NCBI GenBank assembly: GCA_045576355.1
Contig: JAZNGG010000024.1
Coordinates: 45,028 to 109,027, forward strand
Reading direction: 5' to 3'
DNA length: 64,000 nucleotides
Origin: Liminaster sp045576355
Lineage (GTDB): Bacteria > Bacteroidota > Bacteroidia > Bacteroidales > UBA3663
A program made the position numbers and the translations under genes. Shown in pieces: positions 25,008 through 32,609 of this stretch. The notes under the pieces are model-generated. The model saw nothing but the letters and a program-made list of their open reading frames with translations. It was not told the origin of the DNA and ran no database searches. Numbering within the stretch: position 1 is the first letter of the stretch; each line of letters begins with the position of its first letter.

Positions 25008-26768
25008 ATGAAACACATCACACTTAAACTTGCATTATCACTGATGAGTCTGTGCCTGCTCTCGGGCATATTTATGAGTGCAGACTCAGCGCGCAAGATT
25101 ACCATTTTCATGATTGGAGATTCCACCATGGCCAATAAGCCTACTGACAAGGACAACCAGGAAAGAGGATGGGGACAGATGCTCGCCGGTTTTTTCACGG
25201 ATGACATCATCGTGGACAATCATGCCGTCAATGGACGTTCCTCCAAGAGCTTCATCAACGAAGGTCGTTGGGATGCGGTCGTCAGCAAAATCAAACCCGG
25301 GGATTACGTTTTTATCCAGTTCGGGCACAACGATGAGAAGCCGAAACAAGATCGACACACCGACCCGGGGACGACATTTGACGAAAACCTGAGCCGTTTC
25401 TGTCGTGAGACAAGAGAGAAAGGGGGCATCCCCGTATTGTTTAACTCGATCGTACGCCGCAACTTCTTTGACAACAAAAATGCAGTCACCGACGATGACC
25501 TTCATGGACAAGGCACAGCCCAAGTGAAGACCGAAGGCGACTCACTGATCGAGACTCATATCCTCGTCAAGGAGGACGGCACCATATTGGACTATCTGGC
25601 ATCACCCCGCAATGTGGCACACAAACTCGGTGTCCCCTTTGTCGATATGAATCGCATCACCCACGACTTAGTGCAAGGTCTGGGCAAGGAAGAGAGCAAA
25701 AAGCTCTATTGCTGGATTGCTTCCGGCACAAACATTGCCGCACCTAAGGGACGAGAGGACAACACACATCTCTGCGTCTATGGCGCGCGAGTAATCGCCG
25801 GGCTGACAGTCGATGCCATCGGTGAAGCCGTTCCTCCGCTCAAAAAATACATCCGCCACTACGACTATGTGGTGGCAAAAGATGGATCGGGAGATTTCTT
25901 CACCGTGCAGGAGGCGATCAATGCCGTTCCCGACTATCGCAAAAAGACCACACACATCCTTATCCGCCCCGGCGTCTATAAAGAGAAAATCGTCATCGCC
26001 GAGAGCAAGTCATGCATCAAACTGACTGCACAGACTCCCGGAGAGGTCGTTATCACCTACGATGACTTTGCGAGTCGTAAAAACCGCTTTGGCGAAAACA
26101 TCGGCACCTCCGGCAGCGCAGGCTTCTACATCTACGCTCCCGACTTTGAGGCAGAGGGGATCACCTTCTCCAACACTGCCGGTCGCGTCGGACAAGCCGT
26201 AGCTGTACTCTGTCGCGGCGATAAAGCCATATTCAGAAAATGTCGTTTCCTCGGCAATCAGGACACTCTCTATGCACATAGTCAGACACAAGCCAACACC
26301 AGCCGCCAGTATTATGAGGACTGCTATATAGAGGGAACCGTAGATTTCATCTTCGGTCGTGCTTGCGCCGTCTTCAACCGCTGCCACATCCACAGCCTTG
26401 CTGACGGATATCTGACAGCAGCTGCCACACCGCAAGGACAGGCCTACGGCTATACGTTCTTCGACTGCCGAATCACAGCCGAAGAGGGGGTCAAAGCCTA
26501 CCTCGGTCGTCCCTGGAGAGACTATGCCAAAACGGTATTCATCCGTTGCGACATGGGTGGCTTCATCCGTCCCGAAGGATGGCACGATTGGGGCAAAAAA
26601 CATGCCGGTGAAACCACATTCTATGCCGAGTACAAGTGCACAGGCTTAGGGGCGAAAAAAGACCAACGTGTTGCCTGGGCCCATCACCTCACAGACCGCG
26701 AGGCAAAAGAGTATAAAGTTGACCTCATCCTCAAGGGCGATGACAACTGGCAACCGATAATTTTTTAA
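25008..26768 (+). CDS. Rhamnogalacturonan acetylesterase (CE12) - pectinesterase (CE8) fusion
   Basis: A 586-residue exported enzyme with two pectin-deesterifying domains. After a signal peptide (about 1-25), the SGNH hydrolase domain of CE12 type has IFMIGDSTMANK (Ser39) and the FIQFGHND block. From about residue 285 a pectin methylesterase domain follows: VVAKDGSGDFFTVQEAIN, GNQDTLY (about 415), VDFIFGRA with catalytic Asp (about 446) and LGRPWRDYAK (about 500). It would remove acetyl and methyl esters from pectin so that lyases and GH105 can act. The GH105 gene lies next downstream. Confidence 0.93.
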   Translation: MKHITLKLALSLMSLCLLSGIFMSADSARKITIFMIGDSTMANKPTDKDNQERGWGQMLAGFFTDDIIVDNHAVNGRSSKSFINEGRWDAVVSKIKPGDYVFIQFGHNDEKPKQDRHTDPGTTFDENLSRFCRETREKGGIPVLFNSIVRRNFFDNKNAVTDDDLHGQGTAQVKTEGDSLIETHILVKEDGTILDYLASPRNVAHKLGVPFVDMNRITHDLVQGLGKEESKKLYCWIASGTNIAAPKGREDNTHLCVYGARVIAGLTVDAIGEAVPPLKKYIRHYDYVVAKDGSGDFFTVQEAINAVPDYRKKTTHILIRPGVYKEKIVIAESKSCIKLTAQTPGEVVITYDDFASRKNRFGENIGTSGSAGFYIYAPDFEAEGITFSNTAGRVGQAVAVLCRGDKAIFRKCRFLGNQDTLYAHSQTQANTSRQYYEDCYIEGTVDFIFGRACAVFNRCHIHSLADGYLTAAATPQGQAYGYTFFDCRITAEEGVKAYLGRPWRDYAKTVFIRCDMGGFIRPEGWHDWGKKHAGETTFYAEYKCTGLGAKKDQRVAWAHHLTDREAKEYKVDLILKGDDNWQPIIF

Positions 26769-26895
26769 GCGAGGGCATGGGGCTGCCGCCCCGGGATGGC
26801 GATGGCAGGGGGACTTCGTCCTGCTATGGCGATGGCTATGGCAATGGCAAAGGCGATGGCGATGGCAATGGCTGATGGCTTTGTTTTCAGTTTTC
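26769..26895 (-). repeat. Hexamer/hairpin repeat element after the CE12-CE8 gene
   Basis: GGCGATGGC/GGCTATGGC runs with GGGGCTGCCGCCCC and GGACTTCGTCC. Its orientation is reversed relative to elements before start codons: it follows a stop codon. Confidence 0.8.
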
Positions 26896-26902
26896 ACATC
26901 CT

Positions 26903-27022
26903 ATAAACCCCTCAGCACGCGAAGCCCACGACCAAAGGGAGTAACCCTTCAACCCCTCAACCTCTAAACCCCTCAGCACGCGAAGCCCACGACCAAAGGG
27001 AGTAACCCTTCAACTCCTCAAC
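26903..27022. repeat. Tandem duplication of a 61-nt motif
   Basis: CTCAGCACGCGAAGCCCACG then ACCAAAGGGAGTAACCCTTC occurs at 26911 and again at 26972 (61 bases apart), each followed by C-rich CCCTTCAAC tails. Relatives of the core lie near 15143, 53990 and 56676, so it is a dispersed module. Confidence 0.85.
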
Positions 27023-27025
27023 TAA

Positions 27026-27110
27026 AAACAGCCATCGCCATAGCATGGGGGCGAAGCCCCAAAGCCATAGCGGGACGAAGTCCCCTAAACCCTTCAACCA
27101 AAAACCAACA
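27026..27110 (+). repeat. Hexamer/hairpin repeat element upstream of the GH105 gene
   Basis: GCCATCGCCATAG then GGGGGCGAAGCCCC and GGGACGAAGTCCC hairpins and the CCCTAAACCCTTCAACC tail, followed by short CCAACAAAT repeats up to the ATG at 27133. Same orientation as at murA. Confidence 0.85.
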
Positions 27111-27132
27111 AATCCAACAAATCCAACATAAT

Positions 27133-28362
27133 ATGAAATCCAACAAAACTAAAACACTTTGGCTCTGTCTCATCACAGCCATTACGGGCTGGAGTCTCAC
27201 CTCCTGCTCCTCAAAGACTTCGGCACAACCGGAAGTACCACAATCCATCCGAATGGTAAAATCCGAAATGCAACGGATGCCTGAGGGATGGATGATCGAC
27301 TTCTCCAAAGGATTGAAGTGGAACTACTGTCACGGACTGGAGATACAGTCTTTCCTCGAAGCCGCAGATCAATATGCACAATATAATGACCTCATCTTCG
27401 ACTATGCCAAAGCATATTGCGACACCATCATTGACGCTGATGGTCAGATCCGCAAATACCGCCTCAGCAACTTCACCCTGGATCACATCAATCCCGGAAA
27501 GATGGTATTCAAGATGTGGCATCGCACCCAGGATCCACGACTCAAGGTGGCACTCGACACCCTCTATAAGCAGCTCACCCTCCACCCACGTGTTGCCGAG
27601 GGAGGCTTCTGGCATAAGAAAGTCTATCCGCACCAGATGTGGCTCGACGGCATCTATATGGAAGCTCCGTTCTATGCCGAATATGCACTCAACTTCCTTC
27701 AGGGAGAAGAGCAGCAGGCGGCATTTGCCGATGTAGTCAATCAGATCATGGTGGCAGCCCGACACACCTACAACCCCGAGACAGGTCTCTATCACCATGC
27801 TTGGGATGAGATGCGACAGCAGCAATGGGCTGATCCGGAGACAGGTCGTGCGCCACACGTTTGGGGTCGTGCACTCGGATGGTACACGATGGCCATGGTC
27901 GATGTCCTGGACTTCCTCCCGGCAGAAAATCCCGGTCGTGACAGCATCCTTTCCGTCCTGCAACCATTGGCAGAGACACTCCTAAAAATCGGAGATAAGG
28001 AGAGCGGAGCGTGGCTACAAGTCCTCGACTGCCCCGGTCGTGAAGGCAACTATCTGGAGACCTCATGCTCGGCCATGTTCATCTATACCTTCCTCAAAGG
28101 GTCACTCAAAGGATATCTCCCTGCCGCCTATTGGGATCACGGTGTAGAAGCCTACCACAATCTGACTCGCAACTTTGTCCGCGAAAACGAAGATGGCACC
28201 TTGTCACTCACCCGCTCCTGTGCAGTAGCAGGCTTGGGAGGCAAACCCTACCGATCCGGCACATTCGAATATTACATCAACGAACCGATCAGAGAAAACG
28301 ACCCCAAAGCCATCGGTCCCTACATCATGGCATCACTCCTCATCGAGAAACATGGGAAATAA
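27133..28362 (+). CDS. GH105-type unsaturated rhamnogalacturonyl hydrolase (lipoprotein)
   Basis: Hydrolyses unsaturated galacturonyl residues left by rhamnogalacturonan lyases. The 409 residues begin with a lipoprotein signal peptide and lipobox LTSC (about residue 22). The (alpha/alpha)6-barrel domain shows HQMWLDGIYME with the likely catalytic Asp (about 171), APHVWGRALGWYTMAMVDV and ETSCSAMFIYTFLKG, all typical of GH88/GH105. It lies downstream of the CE12-CE8 gene, and the two form a small pectin-degradation pair. No SusC/D pair or regulator lies next to them. Confidence 0.92.
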   Translation: MKSNKTKTLWLCLITAITGWSLTSCSSKTSAQPEVPQSIRMVKSEMQRMPEGWMIDFSKGLKWNYCHGLEIQSFLEAADQYAQYNDLIFDYAKAYCDTIIDADGQIRKYRLSNFTLDHINPGKMVFKMWHRTQDPRLKVALDTLYKQLTLHPRVAEGGFWHKKVYPHQMWLDGIYMEAPFYAEYALNFLQGEEQQAAFADVVNQIMVAARHTYNPETGLYHHAWDEMRQQQWADPETGRAPHVWGRALGWYTMAMVDVLDFLPAENPGRDSILSVLQPLAETLLKIGDKESGAWLQVLDCPGREGNYLETSCSAMFIYTFLKGSLKGYLPAAYWDHGVEAYHNLTRNFVRENEDGTLSLTRSCAVAGLGGKPYRSGTFEYYINEPIRENDPKAIGPYIMASLLIEKHGK

Positions 28363-28369
28363 GTTTTTG

Positions 28370-28640
28370 GTTGAGGGGTTTATGGGTTGAGGAGTTGAAA
28401 AAATAAACCTTTAAACCTCTCAACTTCTAAACCAAATAAGGGCTGCGCCCTGCGATGGCTGATAGCGATGGCTTTGTTTTCATCTTTCATCTTTCACTTT
28501 TCAGTTTTCCTCTTTGCTCTTAGCACTTGGGGCAAAGCCCCCAAAAGCCATTAGCCATAGCAGGGCGAAGCCCGCGAGCTTCCTTTCACCTTTCAGTTTT
28601 CCTCTGTTCTCTGTACTCTGTTCTCTGTACTCTAAATTAA
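28370..28640 (-). repeat. Repeat-rich gap after GH105
   Basis: Mixed GGTTGAGGGGTTTATGGG-type sequence (complement of the C-rich tail), GGGCTGCGCCC and GGGGCAAAGCCCC hairpins, GGCTGATAGCGATGGC runs, and a short duplicate TCTGTTCTCTGTAC at 28606-28633. No gene in 28363-28647. Confidence 0.75.
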
Positions 28641-28647
28641 TCCCAAC

Positions 28648-28854
28648 ATGATCAACTTTCTATTTTCCCGCCACAAGTGGCAATATACTAAAATTGCCTT
28701 TCGTCACATGACCACTCCCCTGCACGTTTATAACATCGCGCATGGCAAAAATGTCAGGACACAAAAAGAGAGAAAAATCGCACACGATCTCCTCAAACTC
28801 AAAATCATCCACCGCCACAACCACTCTGCCAATCCGGATGACTATGAGATGTAA
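28648..28854 (+). CDS. Small basic protein of unknown function
   Basis: A 68-residue, Lys/Arg/His-rich protein. The pattern KWQYTKIAFRHMTTPLHVYN followed by IAHGKNV and a helical KERKIAHDLLKLKII segment looks like a small helix-turn-helix unit and resembles small Bacteroidales hypotheticals I have seen, but I cannot name a family. It has no signal peptide. A clear terminator follows at 28897, which supports transcription as a separate unit. The ATG at 28648 follows AATCCCAAC without a strong ribosome-binding site. Confidence 0.6.
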   Translation: MINFLFSRHKWQYTKIAFRHMTTPLHVYNIAHGKNVRTQKERKIAHDLLKLKIIHRHNHSANPDDYEM

Positions 28855-28896
28855 CAGATTGATCTCTTTTACCATCCATCAAAAAGAGAACAACAA

Positions 28897-28946
28897 TAAA
28901 AACCTCCGTCAAGTTTCTACTAAAACCTGGCGGAGGTTTTTATTTG
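28897..28946 (+). terminator. Rho-independent terminator after the 28648 gene
   Basis: AAAACCTCCGTC, loop, then GGCGGAGGTTTTTATTT: a stem with one bulge followed by a T-run. Confidence 0.85.
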
Positions 28947-29052
28947 TAACAACACGACACTCAACGTGTGATACATCGAGAGCCGAAGCGTGAAAACACC
29001 CTTACTTACGGTCTGTTTTGACGGACACATACCTCAAATTTATAAAATAATT

Positions 29053-29467
29053 TTTGCTAATATAATTACATTTCTTTATATTTGCAGCGATTCAGTCCGC
29101 TCACTGCAGGGCGGGTGGGTCGTGACATATTGGATCCGTGCTCCGCACGTGCCACGCACTGTATTGGGGTTTCCCTTTACTTTGAGTGACGCATAGGAGC
29201 CGGAAAGGACGTTTTCAGAACGTTATCTTCTACTCATCAAACTTCGCAACTTTGATACCACCTGAAGATATCGCAACGAAGCGTTCATGCCGGGTGTATT
29301 ATACCCGTATGCACTAAGTGTACCATCTCGACAGAGGGTCATGTGGGCATACATATATTATAATACGCGACAGGCGTGGGCTGACTGAGTTGCTTATCCC
29401 GGTGGAAGGGCAATGCGAAGGCCTGATGAGTGGGATAAGCGAGAAAGTTTCTCCCACGTCTTTTTTT
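29053..29467 (+). ncRNA. Large structured ncRNA, candidate Bacteroidales-1-like RNA
   Basis: TTTG at 29053-29056 and TATATTTG at 29077-29084 (followed by CAGCG) form a promoter; the predicted start is near 29090. The segment is GC-rich inside an AT-rich gap and ends with a nested stem: GCGTGGG (about 29370) with CCCACGT (29453-29459), then TTTTTTT to 29467. Inside it GCTTATCCC pairs with GGGATAAGC, and CGGGTGTATTATACCCG is a hairpin. Promoter plus terminator without a gene fits the Bacteroidales-1 RNA class, but I cannot check the covariance model. It is not tmRNA (no tag frame or CCA end) and lacks RNase P and SRP signatures. Confidence 0.7.
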
Positions 29468-29539
29468 GTATCCATACCTGAAGTATTAACACATTTAATG
29501 CTGAAGCCGGGAGAGTGGTAGGCACAGAAAGGATTGTCT

Positions 29540-30916
29540 ATGACCATAAAAGAGTTGATAAAAACGCTTCGAGAAAAATTTCCGTCACATGAACTATTGC
29601 AAAACAAAGAATATAATTACACAGAAGAAGACGGTTCTGAATCATCATATAAAGTAGATGCCGTTCTACAAAATGATAAGTTTATTTTAGCAATAAAAGA
29701 GGCCAAAAACCAAGAAGAAATAAACATTATCCATTATAATTATGGGCATTTCAATATTCGACCATATTACAGCATAATATTGATAAATGATAAAATCTAT
29801 TGCAGAGAGATGAACTATGTGTTCCTACTTTCAAAGAGGAAAAACCATCTGTTCGATTTTGAGGATTCCCCAATGTTATCATTTAAACACTACGAAAAGA
29901 TAACCATAGAAACACTTATCAGTATGATACAAGATTTTCCCTTGAAAGTCAAGGCATATACAGACATAGACATTGCACACTTATTAGAAGAATTAGCATC
30001 GTTATGTAATAAAAATTACAACGATTTCGCCGAAAAAATAAAAGCTGAAAATATTGAATATAACAATGAGGAATTTTGGTTTAATCGCGATTCTGAAGTT
30101 CTTCTTATGTCATTATTATTAAATGAAAACGAGTTCCCTCCTAATTTATATCGCTATACATCAATACGATCTTTATTTAGGATGTTTCCATTAGGAGACA
30201 ATATGAAATCTACACATAATATGTCTTCATTAATAGCCATGAATGACGTCACAGAAATCGACTATGCAAATGCCTATCTTTTAAAAAAAGGAGTAAATGA
30301 TATAGAAAAAGTAATTAAGAGAGATCGAGAAGATTCTCCTCATACTTTTATCACATCATTCTCTGATAAAGAAGATGATTTGACCATGTGGCGTTTATAT
30401 GGAGATAATGCAAAAGGTGTATGTATAGTTTATGATGCAAAAACTGAAATAGATACTGATCATTTCATGTTGGCAAAAGTAAATTATGCTGAGCAAACAG
30501 GGAAGAACCCTAAACTAGATGCAATAGCAAAATTGATGAAATTTTCGAGTAGAAATAGAATATTTAGATTAAAACTATGGCATATATGGCAACACTTTTT
30601 CAAACCTTATGAATATAATGTTGAAAGCGAAGTACGGTTGTTGGTATTTACTTATGGAATAAATCTTTCATGCTATAACAAAGAATGGATAACAACCAAT
30701 AGTGGTATTTTAGCTCCTATATTGTTACTGCCATTAGAATCAAGTAAAGAAAAAATCTCTTACCCATTTCGTATCAAGAAAATATTATTGGGTAGAAAAT
30801 ACATAGAAAAAGAAAGTAACAAATCAACGTTGCAACTTTTTATCAATGAAAAGTATTCAAAAAGTTTAGCCGAAAAATTCTGTGTAGAGGTTTCTAAAAT
30901 TGACTGTTTCAGATGA
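29540..30916 (+). CDS. PD-(D/E)XK-like N-terminus plus DUF2971 protein
   Basis: A 458-residue cytosolic protein, distinctly AT-rich compared with its neighbours. Residues 1-95 resemble the N-terminal nuclease domain of type I restriction subunits: YKVDAVLQN (Asp40), then FILAIKEAK with Glu54 and Lys56 as a possible ExK. From about 200, LYRYTSIRSLF, FITSFSDKEDDLTMWRLYG and the GVCIVYD segment are typical of DUF2971, with a late FKPYEYNVESEVRLL. I chose the ATG at 29540; a TTG six bases earlier is less likely. It is a lone gene just downstream of a large ncRNA. DUF2971 has no agreed function; a defence role is inference. Confidence 0.8.
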   Translation: MTIKELIKTLREKFPSHELLQNKEYNYTEEDGSESSYKVDAVLQNDKFILAIKEAKNQEEINIIHYNYGHFNIRPYYSIILINDKIYCREMNYVFLLSKRKNHLFDFEDSPMLSFKHYEKITIETLISMIQDFPLKVKAYTDIDIAHLLEELASLCNKNYNDFAEKIKAENIEYNNEEFWFNRDSEVLLMSLLLNENEFPPNLYRYTSIRSLFRMFPLGDNMKSTHNMSSLIAMNDVTEIDYANAYLLKKGVNDIEKVIKRDREDSPHTFITSFSDKEDDLTMWRLYGDNAKGVCIVYDAKTEIDTDHFMLAKVNYAEQTGKNPKLDAIAKLMKFSSRNRIFRLKLWHIWQHFFKPYEYNVESEVRLLVFTYGINLSCYNKEWITTNSGILAPILLLPLESSKEKISYPFRIKKILLGRKYIEKESNKSTLQLFINEKYSKSLAEKFCVEVSKIDCFR

Positions 30917-30961
30917 CTTAATAATTTTCAAATAATCATAAACACATTAAACTTAAACAAA

Positions 30962-32479
30962 ATGACTAAATTCAAATCATTGCTGCTAACAACAGCCATG
31001 CTGTTGTGCAGCCTTTCAGCAAGTGCCCACGATTGTGAAGTGGACGGGATTTATTACAACTTGAATGAAACGAATCAGACAGCCTCAGTCACCTATAAAG
31101 GAAGTTCGTATAATTCATACTCGAATGAATATTCCGGAGAAGTTGTAATTCCGGAAAGTTTTTCTTACAATGGTATGAAATATAGTGTAACTAGTATAGG
31201 AGAAAGCGCATTCAAACGCTGCACCAGCCTTTCATCAATCACTATTCCTAATAGTGTGACAAGCATCGGAGGCAGTGCATTCTATAACTGCTCCGGCCTT
31301 TCATCAATCACTATTCCTAATAGTGTGACAAGCATCGGAGGCAGTGCATTCAATAACTGCTCCGGCCTTTCATCAATCACTATTCCTAATAGTGTAACAA
31401 CTATAGGTGTATATACATTCGAAGGCTGCTCCAGCCTTTCATCAATCACTATTCCTAATAGTGTGACTAGTATAGGAGAAAGCGCATTCTATGGCTGCTC
31501 CAGCCTTTCATCAATCACTATTCCTAATAGTGTGACTAGTATAGGAGAAAGCGCATTCGAACGCTGCACCAGCCTTTCATCAATCACTATTCCTAATGGG
31601 GTTACAGAAATACAATATCTTTCATTTGCTAGTTGCACCTCACTCTCAAACATAACTATAGGCAGTGGTGTTTTATCTATCAACAAGTATGCCTTTAATG
31701 AAGTTTCTCCCACCAAGGTAATATGGATGCCAACCACACCGCCATCCGGCTATAGTTACATCAATGGAAAAATTAACTATGTTCCTAATGACCAATATGA
31801 AGATTTAGACAATATGTTAGAGTATCCCTATCTGAATGAATTGATAGAAGAAAACGGTATAAAATATATCCCGCTCAATCTTTCCGAACGGGCTTGTGGT
31901 ATCATTGATCTCGGACAAGAAGCAATAGAAAAAGAAGTTACAATCAACGGCAAAGCGACATTTAGAGGAATAGAAATGAAGGCAAATGAAGTGTTGCCAT
32001 ACGCTTTCTACGGATATAAGGATTTGAAAGAAGTGATTCTCCCGGAAGCTACTCAAAAATTAGGCAACTACGCATTTGAGGGGTGTGAAAAACTCAAATC
32101 TATAACACTCGGCAGTAAAACTAATATTATCGGAAAGGAAGCATTCGCCAGATGCGAAAACATTACAAAAATAACTTGTTATGCTACCACACCTCCTTTA
32201 TGCGGACCTAAAGCATTAGAAGCCATTGACAAGTGGGATTGCGAGTTGATCGTTCCCACCGGATGCACTGCTGCATATCAGGCGGCAGACCAATGGAAAG
32301 ATTTCTTCTTCCTGTCAGAGACCGGTATTGAGGATATCCAATCAGCACCCACGGCTCCTGTAGATGTCTATGACCTTAGTGGCAACAAGGTGAAATCACA
32401 AGTCGCACCAGAGGATGCACTCCGTGATCTGCCCTCCGGACTCTATATCATAAACGGCAAAAAGATCATAGTGAAATAA
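30962..32479 (+). CDS. BspA-like leucine-rich-repeat protein with T9SS-type C-terminus
   Basis: A 505-residue exported surface protein. A signal peptide (about 1-22, ending SASA) leads into BspA-type LRR_5 repeats with the unit SLSSITIPNSVTSIGESAF, 23 residues long, about seven copies between residues 75 and 240; further LRRs follow (about 340-410). The last ~65 residues (VDVYDLSGNKVK...LPSGLYIINGKKIIVK) match a type IX secretion C-terminal sorting domain. BspA proteins bind host proteins or other bacteria; that role is by family only. The DNA of the repeats is nearly identical, which allows recombination. Confidence 0.9.
   Translation: MTKFKSLLLTTAMLLCSLSASAHDCEVDGIYYNLNETNQTASVTYKGSSYNSYSNEYSGEVVIPESFSYNGMKYSVTSIGESAFKRCTSLSSITIPNSVTSIGGSAFYNCSGLSSITIPNSVTSIGGSAFNNCSGLSSITIPNSVTTIGVYTFEGCSSLSSITIPNSVTSIGESAFYGCSSLSSITIPNSVTSIGESAFERCTSLSSITIPNGVTEIQYLSFASCTSLSNITIGSGVLSINKYAFNEVSPTKVIWMPTTPPSGYSYINGKINYVPNDQYEDLDNMLEYPYLNELIEENGIKYIPLNLSERACGIIDLGQEAIEKEVTINGKATFRGIEMKANEVLPYAFYGYKDLKEVILPEATQKLGNYAFEGCEKLKSITLGSKTNIIGKEAFARCENITKITCYATTPPLCGPKALEAIDKWDCELIVPTGCTAAYQAADQWKDFFFLSETGIEDIQSAPTAPVDVYDLSGNKVKSQVAPEDALRDLPSGLYIINGKKIIVK
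31190..31610 (+). repeat. 69-nt tandem repeats inside the BspA-like gene
   Basis: Six in-frame 69-nt units share the block TCATCAATCACTATTCCTAA then TAGTGTGAC, with changes mostly at the GGAGGCAGTGC/GGAGAAAGCGC positions. The near-identity at DNA level suggests recent expansion or gene conversion. Confidence 0.9.
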
Positions 32480-32503
32480 TCGCTCCGCGATAAGCGAAGC
32501 GTC

Positions 32504-32556
32504 CAAACCCAAAGAGACTGCGTCAGAAATCGGCGCAGTCTCTTTGTCTTTATAAA
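32504..32556. terminator. Bidirectional terminator between the BspA-like gene and asnS
   Basis: AAAGAGACTGCG pairs with CGCAGTCTCTTT around an 11-nt loop, with A-rich sequence before and T-rich sequence after, between two convergent genes. Confidence 0.85.
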
Positions 32557-32609
32557 GTAAAAATAATTATCAGTCTGCATTCGCAGCGCAGACCTAAATA
32601 ACAGCGAAT

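Noticed and set aside
28990..29196. Protein gene across the start of the ncRNA
   Set aside because: It overlaps the promoter and 5' part of the structured RNA and has no protein-like pattern; the same holds for 29318-29521.
29090..29467. tmRNA or RNase P RNA
   Set aside because: No tag peptide frame ending in LAA, no tRNA-like CCA end, and none of the RNase P core words are seen.
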